From: an uncultured Pseudomonadota bacterium
GTDB taxonomy: Bacteria > Pseudomonadota > Gammaproteobacteria > Steroidobacterales > Woeseiaceae
Length of the DNA stretch: 64,000 bases
Direction: 5' to 3'
NCBI GenBank assembly: GCA_913055625.1
Contig: CAJXJW010000006.1
Location: forward strand, 1 to 64,000
The notes beneath the pieces were generated by a model. The model was not told the origin of the DNA and ran no database searches. It was given only the letters and a program-made list of their open reading frames with translations. Of this stretch, positions 17,161 to 26,315 are shown one piece after another; position 1 is the first letter of the stretch; each line of letters opens with the position of its first letter. The translations under genes were made by a program, and so were the position numbers.

Positions 17161-18411
17161 ATGAATATGCACACGACCAGATCAATCAATGCGCGGAGCT
17201 TGCGTCGTATTGCTGCGGGCCTCGCCGGCTCTGCAGTGCTGGCGGCGATCCCTCCGGACGCGCAGGCCCAGGGATGGTCCTTCGAGCCGGTGGTGCGGGT
17301 CGGCCTCGAGACGGACGACAACGCGCAGCTCGATTTTCGTACCGACGAGGAGATATCCCTCGAAGGTTTCCTGGCCGACCTGGTCGCGACGATGCGCTAC
17401 GAGTCGACCCGCAGCGACTTCGAGTTCGCACCACGGCTCCTCGTGCGCAACTACTCGGATGAGCCCGAATTCGACTCGGACGATGTGTTTCTGTCCAGCC
17501 TGTACCGCCACCGTTGGCAGAATTCGAGTTTCGACATCAGTGCTTTCTACGACTCGCAGCAGGTTCGGAACGCCGAACGCGCTGACGTCGACCTCGATAC
17601 CGACGATCCGGACACCGATATCACTGACGACGAGACGGGCCGCGTCGGGCTTATCGGGGACCGGGAGCGCTGGCGCCTGCTCTCGAGTTGGTCACAGCAG
17701 CTCAGTGAGAGCTCGTCCATCGATGCCGCCATCAAGTACACGAATGTCCGCTACGACGATATCTTCAGCGGGCTGCTCACCGACTACGACGATATACGAT
17801 TGAATCTCGGATACCGTTACGCCTTCTCGGTGCGAACGTCGGGCATCATCCTGGCGACCGGCCGCGACTACCAGAGCAAGAACGCGGACCCTGAGTCGGA
17901 GCTGAACGGTTACGGCGCCATGGCCGGCTTCGAACATGACCTGTCGAATACGTCGAGGGTCCGGGTTCTGCTCGGCGCGGAGTCGACCGATGCCACGAAC
18001 GGCGGATCGACGACAGAGCCGATCGGTGAGGTCATGTTTCGCCGAAAGCTCGAAACCATGCGCCTGTTGGCCCGCTATGAACGGCTCGTCAATTCCTCCG
18101 GCGCCGGACGCCTGACCGTGCGCGACAGCGTGAGCCTGAATGCAACGCGCGAACTGAACCTGCGGATGTCCGCCGGCCTCGGTATCCGGGCGTACCAGGA
18201 CGAGCCGCTCGGCGAGTCGGACGCGGTCGAAGACCGGCAGTTCGTGCAGATTCGGGCGAGGTTTACCTGGCATTTCTCGCCGTCGATGTCTGCAGAGTTC
18301 GACTACCGCTATACGCTGCTGGACAGGGGGTCGCTGGTCGGTGAGGGTGCCAATAGCAACCAGATCAATCTCTGGTTCTCGTACCACCCGAACTCGAACC
18401 GGAGCGAGTAG
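17161..18411 (+). CDS. Outer-membrane beta-barrel protein of the exopolysaccharide locus
   Basis: Predicts 416 aa. A signal peptide (ending near DAQAQG) is followed by WSFEPVVRVGLETDDNAQL, which resembles the N-terminus of exosortase/PEP-CTERM-associated outer-membrane beta-barrels (EpsL-like). It has many amphipathic strands and ends in a long array with YRYTLLDRG and INLWFSYHP. The ATG at 17161 starts the signal peptide; the open frame extends into ugd and is ignored. Lying between ugd and the initiating sugar transferase, it may be an export or secretion pore for the glycan, inferred from family resemblance and location. Confidence 0.8.
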   Translation: MNMHTTRSINARSLRRIAAGLAGSAVLAAIPPDAQAQGWSFEPVVRVGLETDDNAQLDFRTDEEISLEGFLADLVATMRYESTRSDFEFAPRLLVRNYSDEPEFDSDDVFLSSLYRHRWQNSSFDISAFYDSQQVRNAERADVDLDTDDPDTDITDDETGRVGLIGDRERWRLLSSWSQQLSESSSIDAAIKYTNVRYDDIFSGLLTDYDDIRLNLGYRYAFSVRTSGIILATGRDYQSKNADPESELNGYGAMAGFEHDLSNTSRVRVLLGAESTDATNGGSTTEPIGEVMFRRKLETMRLLARYERLVNSSGAGRLTVRDSVSLNATRELNLRMSAGLGIRAYQDEPLGESDAVEDRQFVQIRARFTWHFSPSMSAEFDYRYTLLDRGSLVGEGANSNQINLWFSYHPNSNRSE

Positions 18412-18441
18412 CCGCCGGCAAACCGCGCCGGCAGCCGGCGA

Positions 18442-19854
18442 TCAATACGCCATATCGTCCCGGAACATCAGCCCGATGGTCTTCAGGATGATGCGCAGGT
18501 CGAGAAAGAAGGACCAGTCCCGCAGGTAGCGCAGGTCGTACTCGACGCGCCGCTCCATGTCCTCCAGGGATTTTGTCTCACCCCGGCAGCCGTGGACCTG
18601 TGCCAGGCCAGTGATTCCCGGGTAGACCTTGTGGCGGACCATGTAGCCCTTGATGAGACCACGGTACTGCTCGTTGTGCGCCACGGCGTGCGGCCGCGGA
18701 CCCACGACACTCATACGACCCTGCAGCACGTTGATGAACTGGGGTAACTCGTCCAGCGAGTAACGCCGAAGAAACGCACCGAAGCGCGTAATGCGGATGT
18801 CGCCCCGCGTGGCCTGCGGCACGACGCTGGAATCTTCGGAGACGATCATTGATCGAAACTTGTAGACGATGATTTCCCGGCCATCCAGGCCATACCTTCG
18901 TTGCTTGAAGATGACGCTGCCCTTGCTGGTCAGCTTTATTCCCGCGGCGATCGAAAGCAGCAAGGGGCTCGTCAAAAGCAAGACGAGCGTGGCAATGACG
19001 TAGTCGCTGACCCGCTTGATGACCGCCTGCGTGCCTTGCAACGGTGTTTCGCACAACGCCACGACCGGGACGCCGTTGATGAGGCCCGTTCGACACTGTA
19101 TGAGGTCGAAGACGAAAACGTCCGGAACGAAGTAGATCGACGCCGTGGAGTCATGCAACTGGTCCAGCAGTGCACTGACTCGCGAGATATTCCGCATGGG
19201 CATCGCAATGAAGATCACGTCCGGCGAGTGCTCGCGAAGGTACGCCGGAAGGTCGGCCAGTTTCCCGAGGATCGGGAATTCCTGCTGCGAATCGTCGCCA
19301 AGACGTTCCGCGCTCCTGTCGTCGAAGAAACCCTCGAATCTCAGGCCGAGCTTGTTCGTGGCCGTCAAACGGCGCGCCAGGGTCTGGCCCACGGTGTCGG
19401 CGCCGGCAATGACCGCCGTCCGCGCGTTCGACTCGGACAACACGGTTCGCGCGATGACGACGTCGATCAGGTAGCGAACGAACAATGTCAGCACGGGCGT
19501 CAGAAAAATCCATGAAAACAGGAGCTTGCGGGAGAATATGGACGACGTCTTGGTGCCGTAGCCAAACAGCAGCAGGATCGCAACGACCAGTCCCCAGCGA
19601 ATGCAAATCGAAACGACTTCGTTTGACAGCCGATTGTCGGTGCGCAAGTCGTTGTTGCGGTTGTCGGGGATGAAGATCAGGGCCAGGAGGGACGAAATGA
19701 TCAGCAGGGCCTGGTAGGACTCCCGCAGGCTTTCGTCATATATCCACATGCAAAGAAGGAGTGTGAGAAACGTAACAACTGCTGCTGAAATTCTTCTTAG
19801 AATCAGGAGAGTTGCGTGAGTAATCTCGGAACTGGTTTTACTTGTCGCTACCAT
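18442..19854 (-). CDS. Undecaprenyl-phosphate sugar phosphotransferase (WcaJ/WbaP type)
   Basis: Predicts 470 aa. It transfers the first sugar-1-phosphate to undecaprenyl phosphate at the inner membrane and so starts the repeat unit. Four or five membrane segments fill residues 15-140 and a CoA-binding-like domain lies at about 145-270. The bacterial sugar-transferase domain follows from about 275, with FKQRRYGLDG, VYKFRSM, LDELPQFINVLQGRMS, VGPRPHAV and GITGLAQVHG, all diagnostic. Length and layout fit the full-length WcaJ/PssZ class. It is convergent with the outer-membrane gene at 18411 (30-bp gap). A palindrome (19888-19904) lies 34 bp before its start. Confidence 0.94.
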   Translation of the reverse strand: MVATSKTSSEITHATLLILRRISAAVVTFLTLLLCMWIYDESLRESYQALLIISSLLALIFIPDNRNNDLRTDNRLSNEVVSICIRWGLVVAILLLFGYGTKTSSIFSRKLLFSWIFLTPVLTLFVRYLIDVVIARTVLSESNARTAVIAGADTVGQTLARRLTATNKLGLRFEGFFDDRSAERLGDDSQQEFPILGKLADLPAYLREHSPDVIFIAMPMRNISRVSALLDQLHDSTASIYFVPDVFVFDLIQCRTGLINGVPVVALCETPLQGTQAVIKRVSDYVIATLVLLLTSPLLLSIAAGIKLTSKGSVIFKQRRYGLDGREIIVYKFRSMIVSEDSSVVPQATRGDIRITRFGAFLRRYSLDELPQFINVLQGRMSVVGPRPHAVAHNEQYRGLIKGYMVRHKVYPGITGLAQVHGCRGETKSLEDMERRVEYDLRYLRDWSFFLDLRIILKTIGLMFRDDMAY

Positions 19855-19887
19855 CTTGGCTTGTTTTCCAGCTTGTTAGAAATGTCG

Positions 19888-19904
19888 CGGTTGAGCGTCA
19901 ACCG
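19888..19904. promoter_or_regulatory. Palindrome CGGTTGA-GCG-TCAACCG upstream of the initiating transferase
   Basis: Perfect 7-bp arms ending 34 bp before the ATG at 19854. On the minus strand it includes a TTGACG that could act as a -35, with TAACAA 17 bp downstream as a poor -10, so an operator overlapping a weak promoter is possible. Confidence 0.4.
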
Positions 19905-20105
19905 GGCTTTTCGGCTGCCTTGTTGTGTGCTGCGGTGACCTTGTGTCTCGGGTTCCTCCTGCGCCGCCTGGCGCGTCGACCGGACCGGGGTCAATCCGGG
20001 GTACTCAGTCTATCGCATCGCTCCCAAGTTCGGGTCTGTTTCCCGGTTGCGAGCCGCCCTTGCGAAACGCGAGGTACTGCCGGCATCCGGCTGTCGTCAA
20101 GAGGG

Positions 20106-20137
20106 AAGGGGTAGCCTGAGTTCTCAGGCTACCCCTT
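20106..20137 (-). terminator. Strong terminator-like hairpin
   Basis: Perfect 15-bp stem (20106-20120 with 20123-20137) with a 2-nt loop, 35 bp beyond the stop at 20173 on the minus strand. The downstream bases (CCCTCTT) are only moderately T-rich. Confidence 0.7.
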
Positions 20138-20172
20138 CTGTTGTAGGACCAATTACGTCCACATCACGATTG

Positions 20173-23100
20173 TCAGGTTGAGCGCCTGTGGAGCCGCCGG
20201 TGACGGCCTGACATTACAACCGAGAGCAGGAGTAAATAGCCCAGCAACTCGAAGGCCGACATCGCGCCGCCACCGCCGCCGCCGCCACCGCCGCCGCCAT
20301 TGTTCGGCGGAGGTGTCGCAGCATTCACAGTTACCGTGCGCGTGACCTCATCCGCTGCGTTGCCGCTGGCATCCGAAACGTTGTAGGTCACGTCGTAAGT
20401 GCCCGCCATATTCGTGTTGACGGTATCGCCGCCGATCACGATCTGATCGGAGATGTCGCCATCCACGTCATCCGTCGCTGAGACGCCTGCCATTGCCGCG
20501 GCATCGTCCCAGGGATCGCCGACGTCAAGTGTAACTGTCAACGGGTCGACCGTGATGACCGGCGGAGTCGTGTCGGCCATCGCTACGACGTTGACGGTGC
20601 GAATCGCCATGGCCTGGTTGCCGGCGGAATCCGATACCGTGTACGTGACGGCGTAGGACCCGACCGTATCCGGATCTACCTGGTTGTCAGTCACGATGCT
20701 GCCCGAGACGTCGCCGTCCACGTTGTCCGCCGCGGTTGCGCCTTCGTCCGTGTAGCCGGTGCCGACGACGACGGTGACCGGGTTGCTACCCGTGATCGTG
20801 ATGACCGGTGCCGTGCCGTCGACGACGTTCACCGTGCGCGATGCCGTCGCTTCCTGCATGGCGCTGTCGGTGACGCTGTAGTTGACCTGGTAGGTGCCGA
20901 TCGTCGACGTGTCCACCTGGTCGTCCACGATGATCGACCCGGTCAGATCGCCGTCCTCGGCGTCCTCCGCCGTGGCGCCGGCATCCGTGTAGGTGTCGCC
21001 GACGTTCACGGTCGCCGGGTCGTCGCCCAGGATCGTGATCTCCGGCGGAGCGTCGTCGCTGATGACCGTGACCGTGCGCGTTGCCGTAGCGACCTTGCCG
21101 CCGGAATCCGTCACCTCGTAGGAAACGACGTACTCGCCGGCAACATCGGTATCGACGGGGTTCGCGGTCAGCACGATGCTGGCCGTCAGGTTGCCGTCTT
21201 CGGGGTCCGTCGCGGAAACGCCTGCCAGCGCCGCGGCATCATCCCAGGGATCGCCGAGGTTGAGTTCAATCGTCAACGGGTCGACGGTGAACACCGGCGT
21301 CGCATTGTTGTCTTCCTGGCACTCGGCAGCACTGACGAGCCGGACGTCGACATCGCCGCGGTCCTGCCCGCCATTGCCATCCGTGATCTGGTAGCGGAAC
21401 GAATCAGACGTCGAGCCACTGCCGTCCGGCGTGTAGGTGAAGGTGCCGTCCGGATTCATGCTGACCATGCCGTTCGTCGGTCCCTGCGTGATGGAACCGG
21501 TGAAGGACAGCGTGTCTCCGTCAATATCCGTGTCGTTCCAGAGCACGGTGGTGGCCGCGTAGTACGGGTGGATAGCGGCCAGCGAGCTGGTCGGATCCGT
21601 CCAGTTCTCCAGGCAGATCAGGTCGTCACTGGCGACCGGTCGATCGTTGCCGTCGGCAACGCTGATCACGAGACTTTGCTCGTCGACGAGGTCGGCGCCG
21701 TCCGTCACGCGAATCGTCAGCGGGTAGTTGCCGATGTCGTTCTGGCCCGGGTTGCCGTCGATGCTCGCGGTCCCGTCACCGTTGTTCGTGATCTGGACCC
21801 AGTCGGGCGCGATCGGGGCGGAGAAGTCCAAGTCAGCCACGGGGCCATCGTCGGTCGCCGAGATTGCCACGTTGACCGCCGAGGGACCCTGGGTCACGTT
21901 GAGCGGGTCGCTGATTGCCGCCAGGACCGGTGCCGTACCGGTCAGCGCGACCGTGATCGAGAAACTCTGGGCCGGGCTGTCGGTGGTGCCGTCGTTGGCC
22001 ACGAAGCTGACATTGTGGTCGCCCACGTCGCCGACCTGCGGCGTGCCGGAAACCGTGAGCTGTCGCGGTACCGAGGTATCAAAGCCGGTAATCCAGGCCG
22101 GGTAGGTTGCCGACCCGAGCGGGACGGTCAGGACCTGGTCGAAATCCGGGTCGGCTGCAACGATCGTGTACTCGTAGAGCACGCCGACCACGGCGCCTTC
22201 CACCGGTTCACTGATGATGCTCGGCGGCTCGTTCTCGTTGAAATGCACCTGGTTCGGCGAAACGGTTACGCCCGTGATGGAGTTCGTGTTGTTGCCCGTC
22301 ACGATGTCCAGGTCACCGTCCCCGTCCAGATCGCAGGCCGGAATCGCATTCGGGTCGCAGATGGCGAGCGTGGTCGATTCCAGCGTGTCCATTGTGTAGA
22401 CAATGCCGTCGGAGAACGCGACATCAACCTGTCCGTTCTCGATGAACAGGTTGAGATAGAGCTTGTTGAAGTCGTCGGCATTGGCGATCGTGATCACGTC
22501 CAGGTCGCCGTCATTGTCGACGTCGACGACACGGAGTTCGCGGGTGTACTCGGAGTCCGCCGAGATCTGGCGCGTCGGGCCGAACAGGTCTGAATTGACA
22601 CCGGACCCGTTGTTGATCAGGTACTGGTTCGGCTGCTCGCGGTTTGCGATAACGACATCGTTCCAGCCGTCGTTGTTCAGGTCGGCTATCGCGACCCAGT
22701 CCGTGTAATTGGCGTCGGGGCTGAGGTCGAAACGATTGCTGTACGGAACCGTCGTTGTATTTCCGTTGTTGATGTAGACATCGTTGCGGGCGTTTTCACG
22801 GTTGCCAATGACCACTTCGGGCCGGTTGTCACCGTTCAGGTCGCCAATCGCGACGGAACTGGAATCCTTGCCACCGGAGTTCGGCAGGTTGCCGCTCGTC
22901 GGGAACCCGGTGTTCGAGCCGCCCAGGAAAACGTAGTTCTGGACGCCACGGTTTGCGACGACGATGTCCGGATCGCCGTCACCGTTGACGTCGCCGAACC
23001 GGGCGTCAGCAGTCCGCTGATTGCCGAAGGTGTTGCCGATCGCATTGTTGCCGAGATAGTCGAACGTGCCATCGCAGACATTTTCGTTGACGTAGAGTCG

Positions 23101-23526
23101 ATTCGGCACCGTGCTCTGGGCGCTGCCGATGACGATATCCAGGTCACCGTCCTGGTCGATGTCGGCGAGGTCGACCGAGTCGGAGGAATTCGCATAGACG
23201 ACGCCCTGCGGCCGGTCCTGCAGTTCGATGGGGGCCTGGAAGGTGCCGTCGCCGTTCCCCCAGATGATCTGGTCGGCTTCGTTGTCCTCGTTCGCGACGA
23301 CGATGTCGGGAAAGGTGTCACAGTTCAGGTCGCCAATGGCGATCGAACGGGTGTGATTGTTGCCGCCCGGCAGATCGTTCGTGGTCGTGTTGCCCTGCAG
23401 TGCGGACCAGGCGAGCGGGCCCACGGCCATGCCGGCCAGGGCACAACTCAGGACCAGTAGCCGGGTCAGTCCCGGACTCGAGCCGGATTCGCGGGCGTTT
23501 GGGGTGTTTCTGGCGCTCATTGTCAT
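20173..23526 (-). CDS. Giant secreted protein: FG-GAP repeats, cadherin-like and HYR modules, poly-Gly CTERM-like tail
   Basis: Predicts 1117 aa. The signal peptide (LLVLSCALAGMAVGPLAWS) follows a 20-aa basic stretch. Residues about 55-430 hold FG-GAP/VCBS propeller repeats with DLNCDTFPD, DIDQDGDLD, DVNGDGDPD and DLNNDGWND calcium-site motifs. He_PIG-like and cadherin-like modules (DGTFTYTPDG) follow. Four HYR/DUF5011 modules share the patterns LDVGDPWDDAAAMAGVSATD and VNVGDTYTDAGATAEDAEDG. The end is Pro-Asn, Gly11, one hydrophobic segment (AFELLGYLLLLSVVMSG) and RHRRLHRR, a GlyGly-CTERM-like signal. The ATG at 23526 was preferred to the GTG at 23538. A CRP-like palindrome lies about 190 bp upstream. 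A surface or matrix role is inferred. Confidence 0.89.
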   Translation of the reverse strand: MTMSARNTPNARESGSSPGLTRLLVLSCALAGMAVGPLAWSALQGNTTTNDLPGGNNHTRSIAIGDLNCDTFPDIVVANEDNEADQIIWGNGDGTFQAPIELQDRPQGVVYANSSDSVDLADIDQDGDLDIVIGSAQSTVPNRLYVNENVCDGTFDYLGNNAIGNTFGNQRTADARFGDVNGDGDPDIVVANRGVQNYVFLGGSNTGFPTSGNLPNSGGKDSSSVAIGDLNGDNRPEVVIGNRENARNDVYINNGNTTTVPYSNRFDLSPDANYTDWVAIADLNNDGWNDVVIANREQPNQYLINNGSGVNSDLFGPTRQISADSEYTRELRVVDVDNDGDLDVITIANADDFNKLYLNLFIENGQVDVAFSDGIVYTMDTLESTTLAICDPNAIPACDLDGDGDLDIVTGNNTNSITGVTVSPNQVHFNENEPPSIISEPVEGAVVGVLYEYTIVAADPDFDQVLTVPLGSATYPAWITGFDTSVPRQLTVSGTPQVGDVGDHNVSFVANDGTTDSPAQSFSITVALTGTAPVLAAISDPLNVTQGPSAVNVAISATDDGPVADLDFSAPIAPDWVQITNNGDGTASIDGNPGQNDIGNYPLTIRVTDGADLVDEQSLVISVADGNDRPVASDDLICLENWTDPTSSLAAIHPYYAATTVLWNDTDIDGDTLSFTGSITQGPTNGMVSMNPDGTFTYTPDGSGSTSDSFRYQITDGNGGQDRGDVDVRLVSAAECQEDNNATPVFTVDPLTIELNLGDPWDDAAALAGVSATDPEDGNLTASIVLTANPVDTDVAGEYVVSYEVTDSGGKVATATRTVTVISDDAPPEITILGDDPATVNVGDTYTDAGATAEDAEDGDLTGSIIVDDQVDTSTIGTYQVNYSVTDSAMQEATASRTVNVVDGTAPVITITGSNPVTVVVGTGYTDEGATAADNVDGDVSGSIVTDNQVDPDTVGSYAVTYTVSDSAGNQAMAIRTVNVVAMADTTPPVITVDPLTVTLDVGDPWDDAAAMAGVSATDDVDGDISDQIVIGGDTVNTNMAGTYDVTYNVSDASGNAADEVTRTVTVNAATPPPNNGGGGGGGGGGGAMSAFELLGYLLLLSVVMSGRHRRLHRRST

Positions 23527-23678
23527 TTTCTTACCCACTTAAGAGATTGTTGTAATTTCGCAACACTCTGCCGGACGCAGAATGCCCTGGAACTGGCAGG
23601 TTCAGATTTCAACGGATTCTTGTGACTGTCCAACGTCGTCGACCCGGGTAGATCGCAAACGTCGTCGTTTTTCTCGTT

Positions 23679-23689
23679 ACTGTGACAGT
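23679..23689. promoter_or_regulatory. Short dyad ACTGT-G-ACAGT
   Basis: Perfect 5-bp arms 25 bp from the CRP-like site; it might be a second binding site. Weak on its own. Confidence 0.25.
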
Positions 23690-23713
23690 TTGCTCATTTC
23701 CGTTTTTCTTTCC

Positions 23714-23729
23714 TGTGACCGGGTTCACA
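23714..23729. promoter_or_regulatory. CRP/Clp-like binding site
   Basis: TGTGACCGGGTTCACA: both TGTGA and TCACA half-sites are perfect with a 6-bp spacer. It lies 188 bp upstream of the giant FG-GAP gene (minus) and 249 bp upstream of the flippase gene (plus). CRP-family proteins bind this consensus; Clp in Xanthomonadales uses the same site and senses c-di-GMP. Confidence 0.65.
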
Positions 23730-23977
23730 TTTTGCCCGGAAATCCGGCCATTATGTAATCAGGAAGCCTCGGCCTGCGGTTTTCCGACACTTCGCGGACG
23801 GTACCCGTGCAGGCCAGTGGAATCCCCCCTGCGCGAAGTCACGATATCAGCTATCGCCTGAGCCGGATTCACAATTTACCAGAATCGGGAAATCCGCGGC
23901 GTGGTCGGAACGCAACACTGGATTCCGTTTCCGTTGCCGTTATGATCCGCAGACCCACAGACGCCGGCAAGGGGCCG

Positions 23978-25486
23978 ATGTCCAGTAAATCGACGACGCG
24001 TGGCGAAGTCTTCCTGCTGACCTTCGCCAATGGTATTGAATCCGGCCTACGGCTACTGGTTCCGATCGCCCTCGTTCGCCTGGTCAGCCAGGAGGACTTC
24101 GGGCAATACCGGCTCTTCTGGTTGATTGCGAATACCCTCCTGCTGATCGTTCCCCTGGGCATCGGGCGGAGCCTGCTCTTTTTCCTGCCGCGTTCGTCGC
24201 CGGCAGAGCAGGGCGCGATCGTCAGCCAGTCCCTCCTGTACTTCACGGTCGTGAGCCTGCCCATCGCGCTCGTCCTGGCGCTGGCACCCGCGTGGCTGCC
24301 GAGGGAGATCGCGGAATTGACGGAGCCGCCGCTCGTGCTCGGGGCGTTTACGTTCGTCTGGTTGTTGTCATCACTGATCAACGTTCTGCCGAACGCCGAC
24401 CGCAATATCCGTTGGCAAGCCGTCGCTATCTCGGTGTCGGCCGTTGCGCGGACCGTCATCGTCGTCGCTGTTGCCTGGATCACGAGGGACCTGCAGGCCG
24501 TGTTCCTGGCGCTGCTCGCTTTCTCGGCGCTTCAGTGCTGCCTGCTTGCCTACTACGTCATTACGCGGCATGGCCCGAACCTTTCGTGGCCGACACTGTC
24601 CGGCCTGCGTCGCCAGTTCTCGTACTCCGCGCCCTTCGGCTTGTCGGGGATTCTCGCCCGGGCGCGCCGGCAGATCGAGCAATGGATAGTCGTCGCGTTG
24701 TTCGCTACCAGTTCCCTGGCGATATTCTCGATTGCAGTCAGCTTCAACGGCCTGCTCAGCCTGTTCCGATCGTCAGTGGGCAACGTGGTGCTGCCGAAAA
24801 TGAGCAAGCGCCATGCCGGCGGAGACGTTGGTCGTGCGCTGGCGCTGAACAATCGGGGAAACCTGGCGATCTGCTTCCTGATCTACCCGTTCATCGTCTT
24901 CCTCTGGGTGTTTGCCGAGCCGATGGTGAGGCTCCTGTACACGGACCAGTACATCGATGCCGTGCCGATACTTCGTGTCTATGCCGTCAACATGTTCTTC
25001 ACGAGCATCGAGCTGGCCACCGTGCTCTTGATCTACGAGCAGGGCCGTTTCGTCGCAACCGTGAGTGCCAGCGTGCTCGTGTTCGCGTCGCTGCTGTCCT
25101 ACTTCGGTGCGATCTACTTCGGGCTTCCGGGTGTGGCGGTGGGTGGGCTGATCGGCACGATGGTCACGCGATACGTCAATTTCCATCGCGCGGCGAAGGT
25201 GCTCGGTGTTCGCTTCTCAGAGCTCCAGGACTGGTCCACCCTTCGGCGGATGCTGGTGGCGGCCATCCTTGCCGGGCTCGCGTCAAAGACGGCGACGGCC
25301 ATGGCGCCCTGGGTGCAGGGTGAGATTCTGACGCTGCTCACGGGCAGCGCGCTGCTGGGCGCAACCTACCTGTTGCTGACTTTCGCGCTGCGTTTTGCGT
25401 GGGTTCCGCTCAGCATGCTGGGAAGGAGGCCCTGGCCGGACACGGTCGCGTCATTCGATAGCCAATCCGATACGGGCCAGGGTTGA
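23978..25486 (+). CDS. Wzx-type oligosaccharide flippase
   Basis: Predicts 502 aa with about 12-14 hydrophobic segments spread over the whole length and the N-terminal motif VSQEDFGQYRLFW, typical of polysaccharide biosynthesis (MATE/MVF-like) flippases. It would move lipid-linked repeat units across the inner membrane before polymerisation. The ATG at 23978 follows AAGGGG by 3 nt; an ATG at 23942 is possible, and the longer frame to 23807 looks non-coding. Its 3' end overlaps the convergent sulfotransferase by 36 bp. It opens the sulfotransferase-rich segment. Confidence 0.9.
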   Translation: MSSKSTTRGEVFLLTFANGIESGLRLLVPIALVRLVSQEDFGQYRLFWLIANTLLLIVPLGIGRSLLFFLPRSSPAEQGAIVSQSLLYFTVVSLPIALVLALAPAWLPREIAELTEPPLVLGAFTFVWLLSSLINVLPNADRNIRWQAVAISVSAVARTVIVVAVAWITRDLQAVFLALLAFSALQCCLLAYYVITRHGPNLSWPTLSGLRRQFSYSAPFGLSGILARARRQIEQWIVVALFATSSLAIFSIAVSFNGLLSLFRSSVGNVVLPKMSKRHAGGDVGRALALNNRGNLAICFLIYPFIVFLWVFAEPMVRLLYTDQYIDAVPILRVYAVNMFFTSIELATVLLIYEQGRFVATVSASVLVFASLLSYFGAIYFGLPGVAVGGLIGTMVTRYVNFHRAAKVLGVRFSELQDWSTLRRMLVAAILAGLASKTATAMAPWVQGEILTLLTGSALLGATYLLLTFALRFAWVPLSMLGRRPWPDTVASFDSQSDTGQG

Positions 25487-26284
25487 TCGCTGGGCATCGC
25501 GTAGGCGCGCGTACAGGCTTTCGCACAGGGACTCGATTTCCGGCGTCAGTCGCGATTCCGCGCGGCTGACCGACCGGCTGTGGATGCTGTCGTACAGGGC
25601 TGGCTCGAAGCGGCATCCGACGAAATCGGCCACGGCTCGCATCACGTCTTGCGGCCGCTCGACGAGGTCCTCGTAGGCCAGGGGCAGGACCCGGTCGTCC
25701 GCTTCCAGCGCCTGCTCGAAATAGAGCATATTCCGGATGTACCAGAAGAGCCCGGCAGCCGCGTGCGGTGACATGTTCTCGTAGTTGAATCGGCTGATGA
25801 GTGCAACGCTTTCGGCGCTCATACCCTGCGCTTGCCAGGTGTCCATCCTTTCTCCGCGGGCGAAGGCGCTGAGATGCTCCAGGTTGTTGTTACCGAAGCG
25901 CGCGACCGCCGAGTTGGCCCGGTCCGCAGCGCGCCGGTACATCCAGATCGCACGTGCTGATTCACTCGTGGACATCAGCTCCTGCGCCCGGTGCGAGTCC
26001 GTCAGGGGTTTGAAAACGACAGCGCGGTGCCGGCTCTTCCGAATGAGCGCCTCGATGGCCGGAAGATCCCGAATTCGCCAGTCCTCCATGGCAATGGATG
26101 CCTCACCGAAGACCTCGAGTTCCAGCGACTGATTGAGGCACTTGATGAGCATGGTCGTACCGGAGCGTTGGGCACCGAGTATGAACACGGGCCGGGCATT
26201 CGGCGAATAGTCGTGGCGCAAACGCCATAGCGCTTTTCGCAGGGCGAGTTGATTCCGGTCAATGAAGCGGCGGAGTTTCGACAT
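25451..26284 (-). CDS. Sulfotransferase family protein (PAPS-dependent, predicted)
   Basis: Predicts 277 aa. The PAPS 5'-phosphosulfate loop is PVFILGAQRSGTTMLIKCL (residues about 28-46) and the 3'-phosphate site is ARAIWMYRRAADRANS near residue 110. These two motifs in this order define the sulfotransferase fold. It would move a sulfuryl group from PAPS to a sugar of the exopolysaccharide, inferred from context. The ATG at 26284 is chosen because it begins the fold; the frame is open to 26608 but that part is a shifted reading of the tandem repeat of the neighbouring gene. It overlaps the flippase end by 36 bp and lies 31 bp from the next sulfotransferase. Confidence 0.88.
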   Translation of the reverse strand: MSKLRRFIDRNQLALRKALWRLRHDYSPNARPVFILGAQRSGTTMLIKCLNQSLELEVFGEASIAMEDWRIRDLPAIEALIRKSRHRAVVFKPLTDSHRAQELMSTSESARAIWMYRRAADRANSAVARFGNNNLEHLSAFARGERMDTWQAQGMSAESVALISRFNYENMSPHAAAGLFWYIRNMLYFEQALEADDRVLPLAYEDLVERPQDVMRAVADFVGCRFEPALYDSIHSRSVSRAESRLTPEIESLCESLYARLRDAQRSTLARIGLAIE

Positions 26285-26315
26285 GAATGGTTTCGAGCCT
26301 TTCGTTGAATCTTGT

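Larger units (their letters stand above)
19855..20172. other. Intergenic region between two minus-strand genes
   Basis: No gene in 318 bp. It contains the palindrome at 19888-19904 near the transferase start and the strong hairpin at 20106-20137 after the giant FG-GAP gene. Nothing else is recognisable. Confidence 0.6.
23527..23977. other. Divergent intergenic region
   Basis: Control region between the giant FG-GAP gene (minus) and the flippase (plus). It contains the CRP-like palindrome at 23714-23729 and a small dyad at 23679-23689. No gene is supported, although the flippase frame is open back to 23807. Confidence 0.55.

Noticed and set aside
10806..23526. Exosortase or PEP-CTERM protein
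   Set aside because: No gene with the exosortase motif set was seen, and the C-termini lack PEP; the tails fit GlyGly-CTERM better.
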